DNA of 8,530 bases from Deltaproteobacteria bacterium (GCA_030604545.1 JAUVVS010000058.1:1-8530); one strand, 5' to 3'. Shown: positions 1-6,250, numbered from the stretch's first letter. The notes: a model not told the origin generated them from the sequence alone. Program-made: numbers and translations.

Positions 1-92
1 CAGCTCACGGAGGGAGAGGGTTTAGTTTGGTAGGCCATCATGAAATCATGTTGCCGCTTATTGCTGCCGGCGTGATTGAGCAGATAAATTAG
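1..92 (+). CDS. 3' end of an unrecognised gene (partial)
   Basis: One frame is open from the left edge (first full codon at base 3) to a TAG at 90-92, giving 29 residues that end in GVIEQIN. The composition looks protein-like: a Gly/His-rich stretch (HGGRG, then GHHE) is followed by a hydrophobic helix-like tail. The other two plus frames are less convincing, and one hits a stop within 25 bases. I do not recognise the family from so short a tail, and no function is proposed. The gene lies 290 bp upstream of the FmdB-type gene on the same strand, with a large palindrome in between, so co-transcription is possible but not shown. Confidence 0.5.
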   Translation, partial: AHGGRGFSLVGHHEIMLPLIAAGVIEQIN

Positions 93-130
93 CAAGTTGA
101 TTTTCAAGGTGTTAATGGTTATTCTTTTCG

Positions 131-328
131 TAATCATAATCTTACTCATAATCGTAATCTAATAGGTTTTCATGTTTAAGATTACATGGGTTCAGAGGTT
201 CAAGGTTCGGGGTTAGTGATGGTTAACAAAATAAAAGCAACTCTGAACCCTGAACCCTGAACGTTGAACTCTGTGGCGCCTGTGAACGCATACGATTAAG
301 ATTGTGATTAAAATTATGATTATGATTA
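131..328. repeat. Concentric imperfect inverted repeat of 6-mer and 7-mer units
   Basis: This palindrome, about 200 bp long, fills most of the gap 93-382. The outer arms consist of 6-nt units: TAATCA-type on the left (131-164) and GATTAA-type on the right (294-330). An exact 11-bp pair sits at 131-141 and 318-328. The inner arms consist of 7-nt units: GGTTCAG-type on the left (189-214) and CTGAACC-type on the right (245-270). For example, 204-214 pairs with 246-256 with one mismatch. Both arm pairs share a centre near 229.5-230, so this is one nested structure rather than two chance repeats. No coding frame is supported. The rest of 93-382 shows only the ribosome binding site of the next gene and an ATCCTGTATATCC motif at 346-358. 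Confidence 0.8.
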
Positions 329-382
329 AGAAGCGCTTTTAGATTATCCTGTATATCCCCTCCAAATTAAAGGAGAAATAAA

Positions 383-610
383 ATGCCTATTTATGAATAT
401 CATTGTGATAAATGCGGCATAGATTTTGAATATTTGGTGTTCGGAAAAGAAAAGCCGAATTGTCCCTCATGTAACAGCAAGAAGGTGTGTAAGCTGATGT
501 CTGTCTGTGGTTTTGTGAGCAAGGGAGGCAGTGGCGAAACAGTCTCCTCCTCTGCAGGATCATCTTGCGGCGGATGTGCCGCTACAAGTTGTGCCACCTG
601 TGGACAATAA
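383..610 (+). CDS. FmdB-type zinc-ribbon protein
   Basis: This is a small cytoplasmic protein of 75 residues, a usual length for the FmdB family, whose members are annotated as putative regulators with no settled biochemical role. It opens with the family signature MPIYEYHCDKCG. Two CxxC knuckles, Cys8/Cys11 and Cys27/Cys30, can bind one zinc. After a Gly/Ser linker the tail carries two more CxxC pairs (CGGC at 62-65, CATC at 70-73), so a second metal site is possible. The ATG is well supported: AAGGAGA at 370-376 lies about seven bases upstream. hemC follows on the same strand, now separated by a palindromic element, and the ancestral genes probably overlapped. A role linked to tetrapyrrole synthesis is only suggested by this position. 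Confidence 0.9.
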   Translation: MPIYEYHCDKCGIDFEYLVFGKEKPNCPSCNSKKVCKLMSVCGFVSKGGSGETVSSSAGSSCGGCAATSCATCGQ

Positions 611-612
611 TG

Positions 613-757
613 GGTGTCCATCCAGAAACGGCATCTTTTGGCCCAATACTGCGTTCTCGCTCTTTTGTGATCCTCGACGTAGGCCCACTACGAATGCGGT
701 CGCAAAAGGGCTGCGGCCTTGTCTTGAACCAAAATCTACCATTTATAGATGGACACC
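613..757. mobile_element. Palindromic MITE-like element between the FmdB gene and hemC
   Basis: This 145-bp element carries terminal inverted repeats GGTGTCCATC (613-622) and GATGGACACC (748-757). Pairing continues inward with about 26 of the first 34 positions matching. At the exact centre, CGTAG (678-682) faces CTACG (688-692), so the whole element can fold into one long hairpin about position 685. It is flanked by direct AATG copies (609-612 and 758-761), which fits a 4-bp target duplication. It encodes no plausible protein. An open frame crosses it from 531 into hemC, but that part has no family resemblance. The family looks like one of the non-autonomous palindromic repeats of Desulfobacterales genomes; that is recollection, not a search result. 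Confidence 0.75.
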
Positions 758-758
758 A

Positions 759-1706
759 ATGAATAAAGATTGTAAAAGCATTAAAATCGGAACACGCGGG
801 AGCAAACTTGCTCTTTGGCAGGCAAACTGGGTAAAGTCGACTCTGCAGATTCATAACCCCACCCTTTCTGTTGAACTGGTTACCATAAAGACCAAAGGAG
901 ACAAGATCCTCGATGTACCCCTTGCCAAGATCGGAGGTAAAGGACTCTTTATTAAAGAAATAGAAGAAGCACTTTTAGATAGCCGCATTGATCTTGCCGT
1001 ACACAGCATGAAAGACATGCCGGCAGAAATACCAAAAGGACTTTGTATCGGTGCAATTCCGGAGCGTGAAAGTTCGCAAGATGTTCTTATCTCCAAAAGC
1101 GATTCATTATTTTCTGAACTTGGCTCTGGATCCCGGATAGGAACAAGCAGTCTCCGTCGTGCGGCCCAGCTTCGCAATGCAAGACCAGACGTTGAAATAT
1201 TGCCTTTAAGAGGAAACCTCGACACCCGCCTCAAAAAACTTGAGAGCGAAAATATTGACGCAATTGTCCTTGCAGCTGCAGGAATGAAGCGCCTTAATCT
1301 TGAAAACAGAATAACCGAATATTTAGATGATAGTATAATGCTGCCGGCAGTTGGCCAAGGTGCTCTCTGTGTTGAAATTAGGGATAATGACCCTGAAGTT
1401 GGACCTATTGTAAATACGCTTGACAGTCGTCAAACAAGAATAGTGGTTATGGGTGAGCGGGCCTTTTTAAATCGTTTGGGAGGAAGCTGCCAGATTCCTA
1501 TTGCAGCCCATGGGAAAATTGAAAAAAATATTTTTATATTGTGCGGGCTTGTTGCAGACATTGATGGATCTGAAATGTTCAGGGATACACTTTCAGGACC
1601 TGAAGATTTAGCCGAAAGTATTGGAGTGAAACTTGCGGATCACCTTCTTTCGATGGGTGCAGATAGAATATTAAAAAGCCTAACCCGGATAAACCAGAAA
1701 GAATAG
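759..1706 (+). CDS. hemC: Hydroxymethylbilane synthase (porphobilinogen deaminase)
   Basis: HemC condenses four porphobilinogen molecules into hydroxymethylbilane in the cytoplasm, the step before uroporphyrinogen III. At 315 residues it has normal family length. Visible motifs in order are GTRGSKLALWQA (11-22), GGKGLF (59-64), AVHSMKD with catalytic Asp86, GTSSLRRAAQL, LRGNLDTRL, LPAVGQGALCVE and LGGSCQIPIAAHG. Cys244 in the last motif is the attachment point of the dipyrromethane cofactor. The frame is open back to 531, but the extra residues are translated mobile element, so ATG 759 is the credible start, eight codons before the first conserved motif. No clear Shine-Dalgarno precedes it, because the upstream bases belong to the arm of the palindromic element. 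The protein looks intact and functional. Confidence 0.95.
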   Translation: MNKDCKSIKIGTRGSKLALWQANWVKSTLQIHNPTLSVELVTIKTKGDKILDVPLAKIGGKGLFIKEIEEALLDSRIDLAVHSMKDMPAEIPKGLCIGAIPERESSQDVLISKSDSLFSELGSGSRIGTSSLRRAAQLRNARPDVEILPLRGNLDTRLKKLESENIDAIVLAAAGMKRLNLENRITEYLDDSIMLPAVGQGALCVEIRDNDPEVGPIVNTLDSRQTRIVVMGERAFLNRLGGSCQIPIAAHGKIEKNIFILCGLVADIDGSEMFRDTLSGPEDLAESIGVKLADHLLSMGADRILKSLTRINQKE

Positions 1707-1707
1707 C

Positions 1708-1892
1708 CACAAAGGCACCAAGACACAAAGAACATATGTTTATTGTAATATTTTAGCTGTTTGAAAACAAGGCCGCTTGAAAGATAATTAAATTTAATCA
1801 CCTTTCAAGCTTATTTGTATAAACTGGTTTCAAAGGGCTAAAGTGTTACTGTTTATTCTAATTTAACTTCGTGTCTTGGTGTCTTGGTGGCG
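1708..1892. repeat. Concentric imperfect inverted repeat between hemC and cobA-hemD
   Basis: Starting right after the hemC stop, both arms end in 8-nt tandem units: CACAAAGG/CACCAAGA-type on the left (about 1709-1730) and TTCGTGTC/TTGGTGTC-type on the right (about 1868-1891). Pairing continues inward with small gaps (TTTAGC at 1751-1756 region against GCTAAA at about 1837-1842). The core is tight: GCTTGAAAG (1775-1783) faces CTTTCAAGC (1802-1810) around the perfect palindrome ATTAAATTTAAT (1787-1798), centre 1792.5. The transcript could form a long hairpin and may act as a boundary or 3'-end structure for hemC. There is no U-rich tail typical of an intrinsic terminator. No coding frame is supported. 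Confidence 0.75.
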
Positions 1893-1900
1893 AAAATATT

Positions 1901-1929
1901 TTGATAGATACATTCTTGGCAAATATGAT
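1901..1929 (+). promoter_or_regulatory. Sigma70-type promoter for cobA-hemD
   Basis: TTGATA (1901-1906) and TATGAT (1924-1929) are separated by 17 bp, each one base from consensus. Transcription would start near 1936, about 20 bases before the GTG start. The site lies just outside the right edge of the palindrome, so cobA-hemD can be transcribed independently of hemC. No operator is evident. Confidence 0.6.
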
Positions 1930-1956
1930 GCGATTTTGATAGAGAGGTATTAAAGA

Positions 1957-3504
1957 GTGAAATTAAATAAGCCAATGAACGGAAAAGTATATTTAGTAGG
2001 TGCGGGACCCGGTGATCCGGGATTGATTACTGTAAAAGGGTTGGAGTGTATCAAACTGGCTCATGTTTTGATCTATGATTATCTAGCATCTCCGGAACTG
2101 TTAAAATGTGTCTCAAAGAATGCAGAGATTATCAATGTTGGAAAAATGGGCGGAGAACATACACTATCTCAGGATGAAATCAATGCCCTTATTGTACAAA
2201 AAGCAAAGAACGGCGCCGTGGTTACCCGGTTAAAAGGCGGCGATCCGTTTATATTCGGTCGGGGTGGTGAAGAAGCAGAAGAACTGGTTAAATCAAAAAT
2301 TTCTTTTGAGGTGGTTCCCGGTGTTACGTCTGCCATTGCAGCACCGGCTTATGCAGGAATCCCGCTAACTCATAGAGATTTTACATCCACCCTTGCCTTT
2401 GTTACCGGCCATGAAGATCCCACAAAAGAACAGAGTAGTATTGACTGGAATGCGATTGCCAGGGGAATTGGCACAATAGTATTTTTTATGGGTGTTAAAA
2501 ATCTGCCGTATATTGTAAAACAACTTCTCAACCACGGCATGTCGCCTGACAAACCCATGGCTCTGATTCAGTGGGGAACAACGCCCAGCCAGATCACGGT
2601 TGTCGGGACACTCGATACGATTGTTGAACGTGTAAAAAAAATCGGTTTGAAAGCACCAGCCATAATTGTTTTAGGCGATGTTGTAAAATTAAGAAAAACA
2701 ATGGAATGGTTTGAAAAACGTCCCCTCATGGGAAAAACAATTGTGGTAACTCGGGCCCGTGCACAAGCTAGTGAGATGATTAAGCTTCTTTCAGATCTCG
2801 GGGCGAAATGTCTGGAGTGCCCAAGTATAAAAATTGTGCCCCCGGAAGACTGGGAACCTTTAGATATGGCAATTGAAAGCCTTCCTGCATATGATTGGAT
2901 CATTTTTACCAGTGTAAACGGCGTAAAATTTTTTTTTGAGCGCCTATTTACAAAGAACAAAGACGTACGTGCTTTGTCCAAAATATCTACGGCGGCAATT
3001 GGCCCGGCAACTTCGAAAAAGCTTTTAAATTTTGGACTCAAGAGTGATATCGTTCCTGAAAGTTACAGAGCTGAATCAGTTATCGAAGCGTTTAAAAATG
3101 AAAATATTAAGGGCAAAAGAATACTTCTGCCACGTGCAAAGGAAGCAAGACCCGTTCTTGCCGTAGAATTGGCAAAAATGGGGGCTGAAATTGATGAGGT
3201 TGCCGTGTATTGTACAGAGAAGGTTTATGACCATGCCGATGTTCTCTTAAAACAACTTGAAGAAGGAAAAATTGATCTTATAACATTTACGAGTTCATCA
3301 ACCGCAACAAACTTTAAAACCCTTCTACCCTCTGAAAAGTTCGAAGCTTTCATAAAAGGTGTTACGATCGCAAGCATAGGGCCCATTACCACTGGTACTG
3401 CAAGAAGTTTAGGTTTTAAAGTTCAAATCGAGGCGGAATCCTTTACCATACCGGGGTTATGCAAAGCGATTCAGCAGTATTATAATACCCCAATTGAGCG
3501 ATAA
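1957..3504 (+). CDS. cobA-hemD: Fused uroporphyrinogen-III C-methyltransferase / uroporphyrinogen-III synthase
   Basis: This is a cytoplasmic bifunctional enzyme of 515 residues. The N-terminal half (about 8-250) is a CobA/SUMT domain that uses S-adenosylmethionine to methylate uroporphyrinogen III at C2 and C7, giving precorrin-2. It shows GAGPGDPG (15-22), KGGDPFIFGRGGEE (93-106), PGVTSAIAAPAYAGIPLTHR (from 121) and FVTGHE. The C-terminal half (about 259-505) begins GKTIVVTRARAQ and is HemD, which cyclises hydroxymethylbilane with D-ring inversion. The weaker sequence conservation of this half is normal for HemD. The fusion is common in anaerobes. GTG 1957 is preferred over ATG 1975 because AGAGAGG (1941-1947) lies nine bases upstream of it. 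With hemC it completes the route from porphobilinogen to precorrin-2, the branch point for siroheme, cobalamin and siroheme-derived heme. Confidence 0.95.
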   Translation: MKLNKPMNGKVYLVGAGPGDPGLITVKGLECIKLAHVLIYDYLASPELLKCVSKNAEIINVGKMGGEHTLSQDEINALIVQKAKNGAVVTRLKGGDPFIFGRGGEEAEELVKSKISFEVVPGVTSAIAAPAYAGIPLTHRDFTSTLAFVTGHEDPTKEQSSIDWNAIARGIGTIVFFMGVKNLPYIVKQLLNHGMSPDKPMALIQWGTTPSQITVVGTLDTIVERVKKIGLKAPAIIVLGDVVKLRKTMEWFEKRPLMGKTIVVTRARAQASEMIKLLSDLGAKCLECPSIKIVPPEDWEPLDMAIESLPAYDWIIFTSVNGVKFFFERLFTKNKDVRALSKISTAAIGPATSKKLLNFGLKSDIVPESYRAESVIEAFKNENIKGKRILLPRAKEARPVLAVELAKMGAEIDEVAVYCTEKVYDHADVLLKQLEEGKIDLITFTSSSTATNFKTLLPSEKFEAFIKGVTIASIGPITTGTARSLGFKVQIEAESFTIPGLCKAIQQYYNTPIER

Positions 3505-3517
3505 TGCTTAATTTACA

Positions 3518-3630
3518 GTTACTTGTTATTTGTTAATTGAATAGATATCAGCCACCATTCTATATCGCTATTAAAAAACGAGATGTAGTTGCGATAATCG
3601 ACTTATAACAAATAACGACTAACGAATAAC
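3518..3630. repeat. Imperfect inverted repeat of 7-mer units after cobA-hemD
   Basis: The left arm is built of GTTACTT/GTTATTT/GTTAATT heptads (3518-3538). The right arm is built of the complementary TAACAAA/TAACGAC/TAACGAA heptads (3606-3626). Bases 3518-3535 pair with 3606-3623 at 16 of 18 positions. Inner pairing continues between GATATCAGCCACCAT (from 3544) and the region 3582-3599 with one-base gaps, giving a centre near 3570. It is the third structure of this kind in the window, with different unit sequence. No protein is encoded. Confidence 0.7.
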
Positions 3631-3631
3631 A

Positions 3632-3657
3632 CCTAATTGAGTTTTACCTCAATTAGG
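3632..3657. terminator. Perfect 10-bp hairpin, possible end of the cobA-hemD transcript
   Basis: CCTAATTGAG (3632-3641) and CTCAATTAGG (3648-3657) pair perfectly around a 6-nt loop, 127 bp after the cobA-hemD stop. No run of T follows on the plus strand, and only a short T-rich stretch follows on the minus strand. A terminator or RNA-stabilising role is therefore tentative. The stretch 3660-3770 beyond it shows nothing recognisable. Confidence 0.35.
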
Positions 3658-3772
3658 GTAATAAAACTCCAGAATAAGTAGTGGAGGCTTTCCGGCCTGT
3701 TGCTTAAATCTCTTTTAAATCCAACATCTTTCCCCATATTTTTCATTCAAACCTGCAAATTTAAGAGAAATA

Positions 3773-3802
3773 TTGACCTTAAGTAATATGTTATGCTATA
3801 TT
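3773..3802 (+). promoter_or_regulatory. Extended -10 promoter for the M20-like/gpgS operon
   Basis: TTGACC (3773-3778) is followed after 18 bp by TATATT (3797-3802). An extended -10 TG sits at 3794-3795, so the core reads TGCTATATT. This is the best promoter match upstream of the operon. It leaves a long untranslated leader of about 160 bases before ATG 3969. Confidence 0.5.
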
Positions 3803-3968
3803 CTTTATAAATAGGGCTATTTATTATTATGCATGATGAACCTTTTAAATAAAAATTTAATTTAAATGGGGATAATCTAATTTTTGGCTAATAAAATGTA
3901 ATCCTGTAAATCCTGTCTCATTTAAATTCTTTATAAATAAGACCGACAAATATAAATGAGTAACTGGA
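3800..3968 (+). other. AT-rich leader with a 14-bp direct repeat
   Basis: ATTCTTTATAAATA occurs twice on the same strand, at 3800-3813 (overlapping the -10 box) and 3926-3939, 126 bp apart. Between the copies, ATCCTGTAAATCCTGTC (3901-3917) is a 9-nt tandem motif that resembles 346-358 upstream of the FmdB gene (12 of 13 bases match). I see no reading frame and no known riboswitch fold. The paired copies could be regulatory sites or the traces of an insertion. Confidence 0.35.
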
Positions 3969-5129
3969 ATGGAAAACTATCTTGAAAAACTGCCATCCTT
4001 TGTTGATGAAATCAAATCAATAAAAGAGACAATCATTACCAATATTGTATTGATTGGACAAATACCATCTCCCACGTTCAAAGAAAAACGGCGTGCACAA
4101 TTTTTTATGGAAAGACTGGCTGAATGTCAGATTGATGAATGCACAACCGACGGTTATCGGAATCCCATTGGAATTATTAGGGGAACTTCCGGAGCGAAGC
4201 CGCCAATTTTTGTTGTAACGCATCTAGACACTTTTTTTACACAGGATACTGATCATAACTATGTGGTCAAAGAAGATTCAATAACAGGTCCGGGTATTAC
4301 AGACAATTCGGTCGGTTTGGGCGTTCTGATCTCTTTGCCGGAAATTTTTCAAAAATTAAATCTTCGCTTTGAATCCGACATTGTTCTGGCAGGTGTTATA
4401 CAGTCAATAGGAAAGGGTAACCTCCGGGGTATCAGACATCTTTTAAAAACATGGAGTACACCCATAAGGGGGGCTGTTTGCATTGAGGGTGCTGAACTCG
4501 GCAGAATAAATTATTATTCTGATGGGATGATTAGATCCGAAGTTGAATGTAATATACCCACAGTAAACGGTTGGGAACCTAAATTTAAACCAAATGCAAT
4601 TCTGGTATTAAATGAAGTAATTAACCGGATTCTGAGGTTGCGATTGCCTCAAAGACCACGCGCCAGGGTAATTTTCGGTAAAATAAAAGGTGGTTTCAGC
4701 CATGGAATAATCGCTTATGATGCAAAGCTGGGCTTTGAAATACAGAGTGATTCCGACAAAATGGTAAAAGAGATTTACAGCGACATTAAAGATATTATTG
4801 CCGGCGTAAGTCATGAATATGAAGTAGAGCTGAAACTCAAAACCATAAGCAGTCTATATGCGTCTAAATTAAGATATAATCATCCACTTGTGAAAAGCGC
4901 CGGTGAGGTAATGAAAGAGCTGGATCTGAAACCGGTAAGTGAGCCCTGTGAGTCAGAACTTTCGATTTTTCTTTTCCGCAAAATACCTGCAGTCACCCTA
5001 GGAATTACCAAGGGAGAAAATTATCACCAACAAGATAACAGGATGGAAATTGAACCGATGTTTAAAGGGATTGCTCAGATTATCGGAGTAATTATGGCAA
5101 TAGACAGCGGGGTTTGTGATGAACAATAA
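3969..5129 (+). CDS. M20-peptidase-like protein lacking the catalytic Glu-Glu pair
   Basis: This cytoplasmic protein of 386 residues has M20 architecture and no signal peptide. Retained features are THLDTFF (His85, Asp87), GPGITDNSVG (Asp112, the usual bridging metal ligand), IEGAELG (Glu173, in the usual Asp/Glu ligand position) and NYH (His353, last metal ligand). A lid-like domain near 190-290 includes GGFSHG and FEIQSD. In related M20 proteins a VGEEGLGNLRG-type segment supplies the general-base Glu and a metal-binding Glu. Here the aligned segment is IQSIGKGNLRG (144-154), so Ser146 and Ile147 replace both. The GGHS segment of the lid is also absent. The protein may be an inactive or repurposed homologue. 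It overlaps gpgS by 11 bases, implying linked function. Its Shine-Dalgarno is weak. Family membership is fairly sure; the substrate is unknown. Confidence 0.8.
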   Translation: MENYLEKLPSFVDEIKSIKETIITNIVLIGQIPSPTFKEKRRAQFFMERLAECQIDECTTDGYRNPIGIIRGTSGAKPPIFVVTHLDTFFTQDTDHNYVVKEDSITGPGITDNSVGLGVLISLPEIFQKLNLRFESDIVLAGVIQSIGKGNLRGIRHLLKTWSTPIRGAVCIEGAELGRINYYSDGMIRSEVECNIPTVNGWEPKFKPNAILVLNEVINRILRLRLPQRPRARVIFGKIKGGFSHGIIAYDAKLGFEIQSDSDKMVKEIYSDIKDIIAGVSHEYEVELKLKTISSLYASKLRYNHPLVKSAGEVMKELDLKPVSEPCESELSIFLFRKIPAVTLGITKGENYHQQDNRMEIEPMFKGIAQIIGVIMAIDSGVCDEQ

Positions 5130-6093
5130 ATGGCTTGAAAAAAATACCTTTCATTATTCAGAGTTTATGGATCTTAATCTTCTTGTTGAAAAAAAGAGGG
5201 ATAGGAAGATTAAAATTTCGCTGTGTTTGCCTACCTTAAATGAAGAAAAGACAATTGCAAAAGAAATTATTATTATAAAGTCAGAATTAATGACGCGCTA
5301 TCCACTTCTGGATGAAATCGTTGTTATTGACTCCGGCTCAACAGATAATACAAAAAAGATTGTCAGAGCTTATGATATAGAGTTTTATGATGCAGATGAC
5401 ATTCTGCCAAATCTTGAAAAGTTCAAGGGTAAAGGTGAAAATCTCTGGAAAGCGCTTTATATTACAAAAGGCGATATCATTGTTTATCTTGATGCGGATA
5501 TAAAAAATATTCACCACAGGTTTGTTTACGCTCTTGTCGGCCCGCTTCTTCTTTACGATAATGTCAAATACTGCAAGGCTTTTTACGATAGACCGATTGC
5601 TATCGGCAAGGGCAGGATGAGACCCACCGGGGGTGGGAGAGTCACCGAGCTTGTTATAAGACCGCTATTCTCCCTCTTTTTCCCGGAACTAACCCAGATT
5701 ATCCAGCCGCTTTCAGGGGAATATGCCGGTTGCCGGGAACTACTTGAATCCATCCCTTTTCCTATTGGATACGGTGTTGAAACAAGTATGATTCTTGATA
5801 TTTATGGAGAATGGGGACTTGATGCAATTGCACAGGTCGATCTTGAAAAACGTGTTCACAGAAACCAGGACACAAAAGCATTGGGGAAAATGTCCTTTGC
5901 TATTCTTAAGACTTTTTTAAATCGCATTGAGAAACTTGGAATATTAGATATAAAAAAAGATACATTTAATGAAATGATACAATATTACCTTGTAAAAGAC
6001 GAATATCATCCAGATACATATAAAATTGATGGTCTTGAAAGACCGCCCATCATAGAAATCCCCGAATATCGAAAGAAATTCAACATAAAATAA
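5119..6093 (+). CDS. gpgS: Glucosyl-3-phosphoglycerate synthase (GT81 family)
   Basis: GpgS transfers glucose from an NDP-glucose to 3-phosphoglycerate, giving glucosyl-3-phosphoglycerate, the precursor of the compatible solute glucosylglycerate. The protein is 324 residues, cytoplasmic and GT-A folded. Motifs are LPTLNEE (37-43), DSGSTDNT (71-78), GKGENLW (104-110), the metal-binding DAD (125-127), KAFYDRP (153-159), GGGRVTEL (171-178), QPLSGEYAG (196-204), GYGVET (217-222) and His247 in VHRNQ. This run matches the family closely. ATG 5119 is chosen over GTG 5116 because GGGG at 5109-5112 is better spaced. The start lies inside the preceding M20-like gene, so translation is probably coupled. 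No dedicated GpgP phosphatase is evident on this strand. Regulation probably comes from the promoter near 3773. Confidence 0.92.
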   Translation: MNNKWLEKNTFHYSEFMDLNLLVEKKRDRKIKISLCLPTLNEEKTIAKEIIIIKSELMTRYPLLDEIVVIDSGSTDNTKKIVRAYDIEFYDADDILPNLEKFKGKGENLWKALYITKGDIIVYLDADIKNIHHRFVYALVGPLLLYDNVKYCKAFYDRPIAIGKGRMRPTGGGRVTELVIRPLFSLFFPELTQIIQPLSGEYAGCRELLESIPFPIGYGVETSMILDIYGEWGLDAIAQVDLEKRVHRNQDTKALGKMSFAILKTFLNRIEKLGILDIKKDTFNEMIQYYLVKDEYHPDTYKIDGLERPPIIEIPEYRKKFNIK

Positions 6094-6121
6094 GACATAC
6101 CTATTTCTATTTTAACTGTAT

Positions 6122-6157
6122 AAAAACCGGGCTGCTTTAAAGGTAAAAAAAGCCCGG
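6122..6157 (-). terminator. Intrinsic terminator reading leftward
   Basis: Read on the minus strand, CCGGGCT (6157-6151) pairs with AGCCCGG (6133-6127) and is followed directly by five T (6126-6122). This fits an intrinsic terminator that stops transcripts of the radical SAM/HAD operon before they run antisense into gpgS. On the plus strand the hairpin is followed by GCC and has no U-tract. A second copy of the right-arm sequence, CCCGGGC at 6211-6217, can pair with 6152-6158 and so compete with this hairpin. Confidence 0.55.
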
Positions 6158-6250
6158 GCCGTTAGAGTGGGAGGCTACATTTACTCGCACATCATTTTCA
6201 TTTGAAACGACCCGGGCAGAATAAGATACTTGAATCGATTGAGAATCGTT

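Noticed and set aside
189..273. CRISPR-like short repeats
   Set aside because: The units are 7 nt, contiguous and mirrored, with no spacers.
724..749. Outward promoter in the element (TTGAAC and TATAGA)
   Set aside because: The spacing is only 14 bp and the start would fall at or after the hemC ATG.
531..758. N-terminal extension of hemC from an ATG at 531
   Set aside because: The extension overlaps the FmdB gene in another frame and then translates the palindromic element. It has no HemC motifs, and ATG 759 gives normal family length.
565..854. Short open frames across the FmdB-hemC gap on both strands
   Set aside because: They lie in a near-palindromic element, so both strands open by symmetry. 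They have no ribosome binding sites and resemble no family.
2568..3041. 157-codon antisense frame within cobA-hemD (and a 127-codon one at 851-1234 within hemC)
   Set aside because: These are shadows of strongly supported genes. Their composition does not look like a real protein and no start signals are seen.
6127..6157. Plus-strand terminator of gpgS
   Set aside because: The hairpin is not followed by T residues on the plus strand; the T-tract is on the minus strand.
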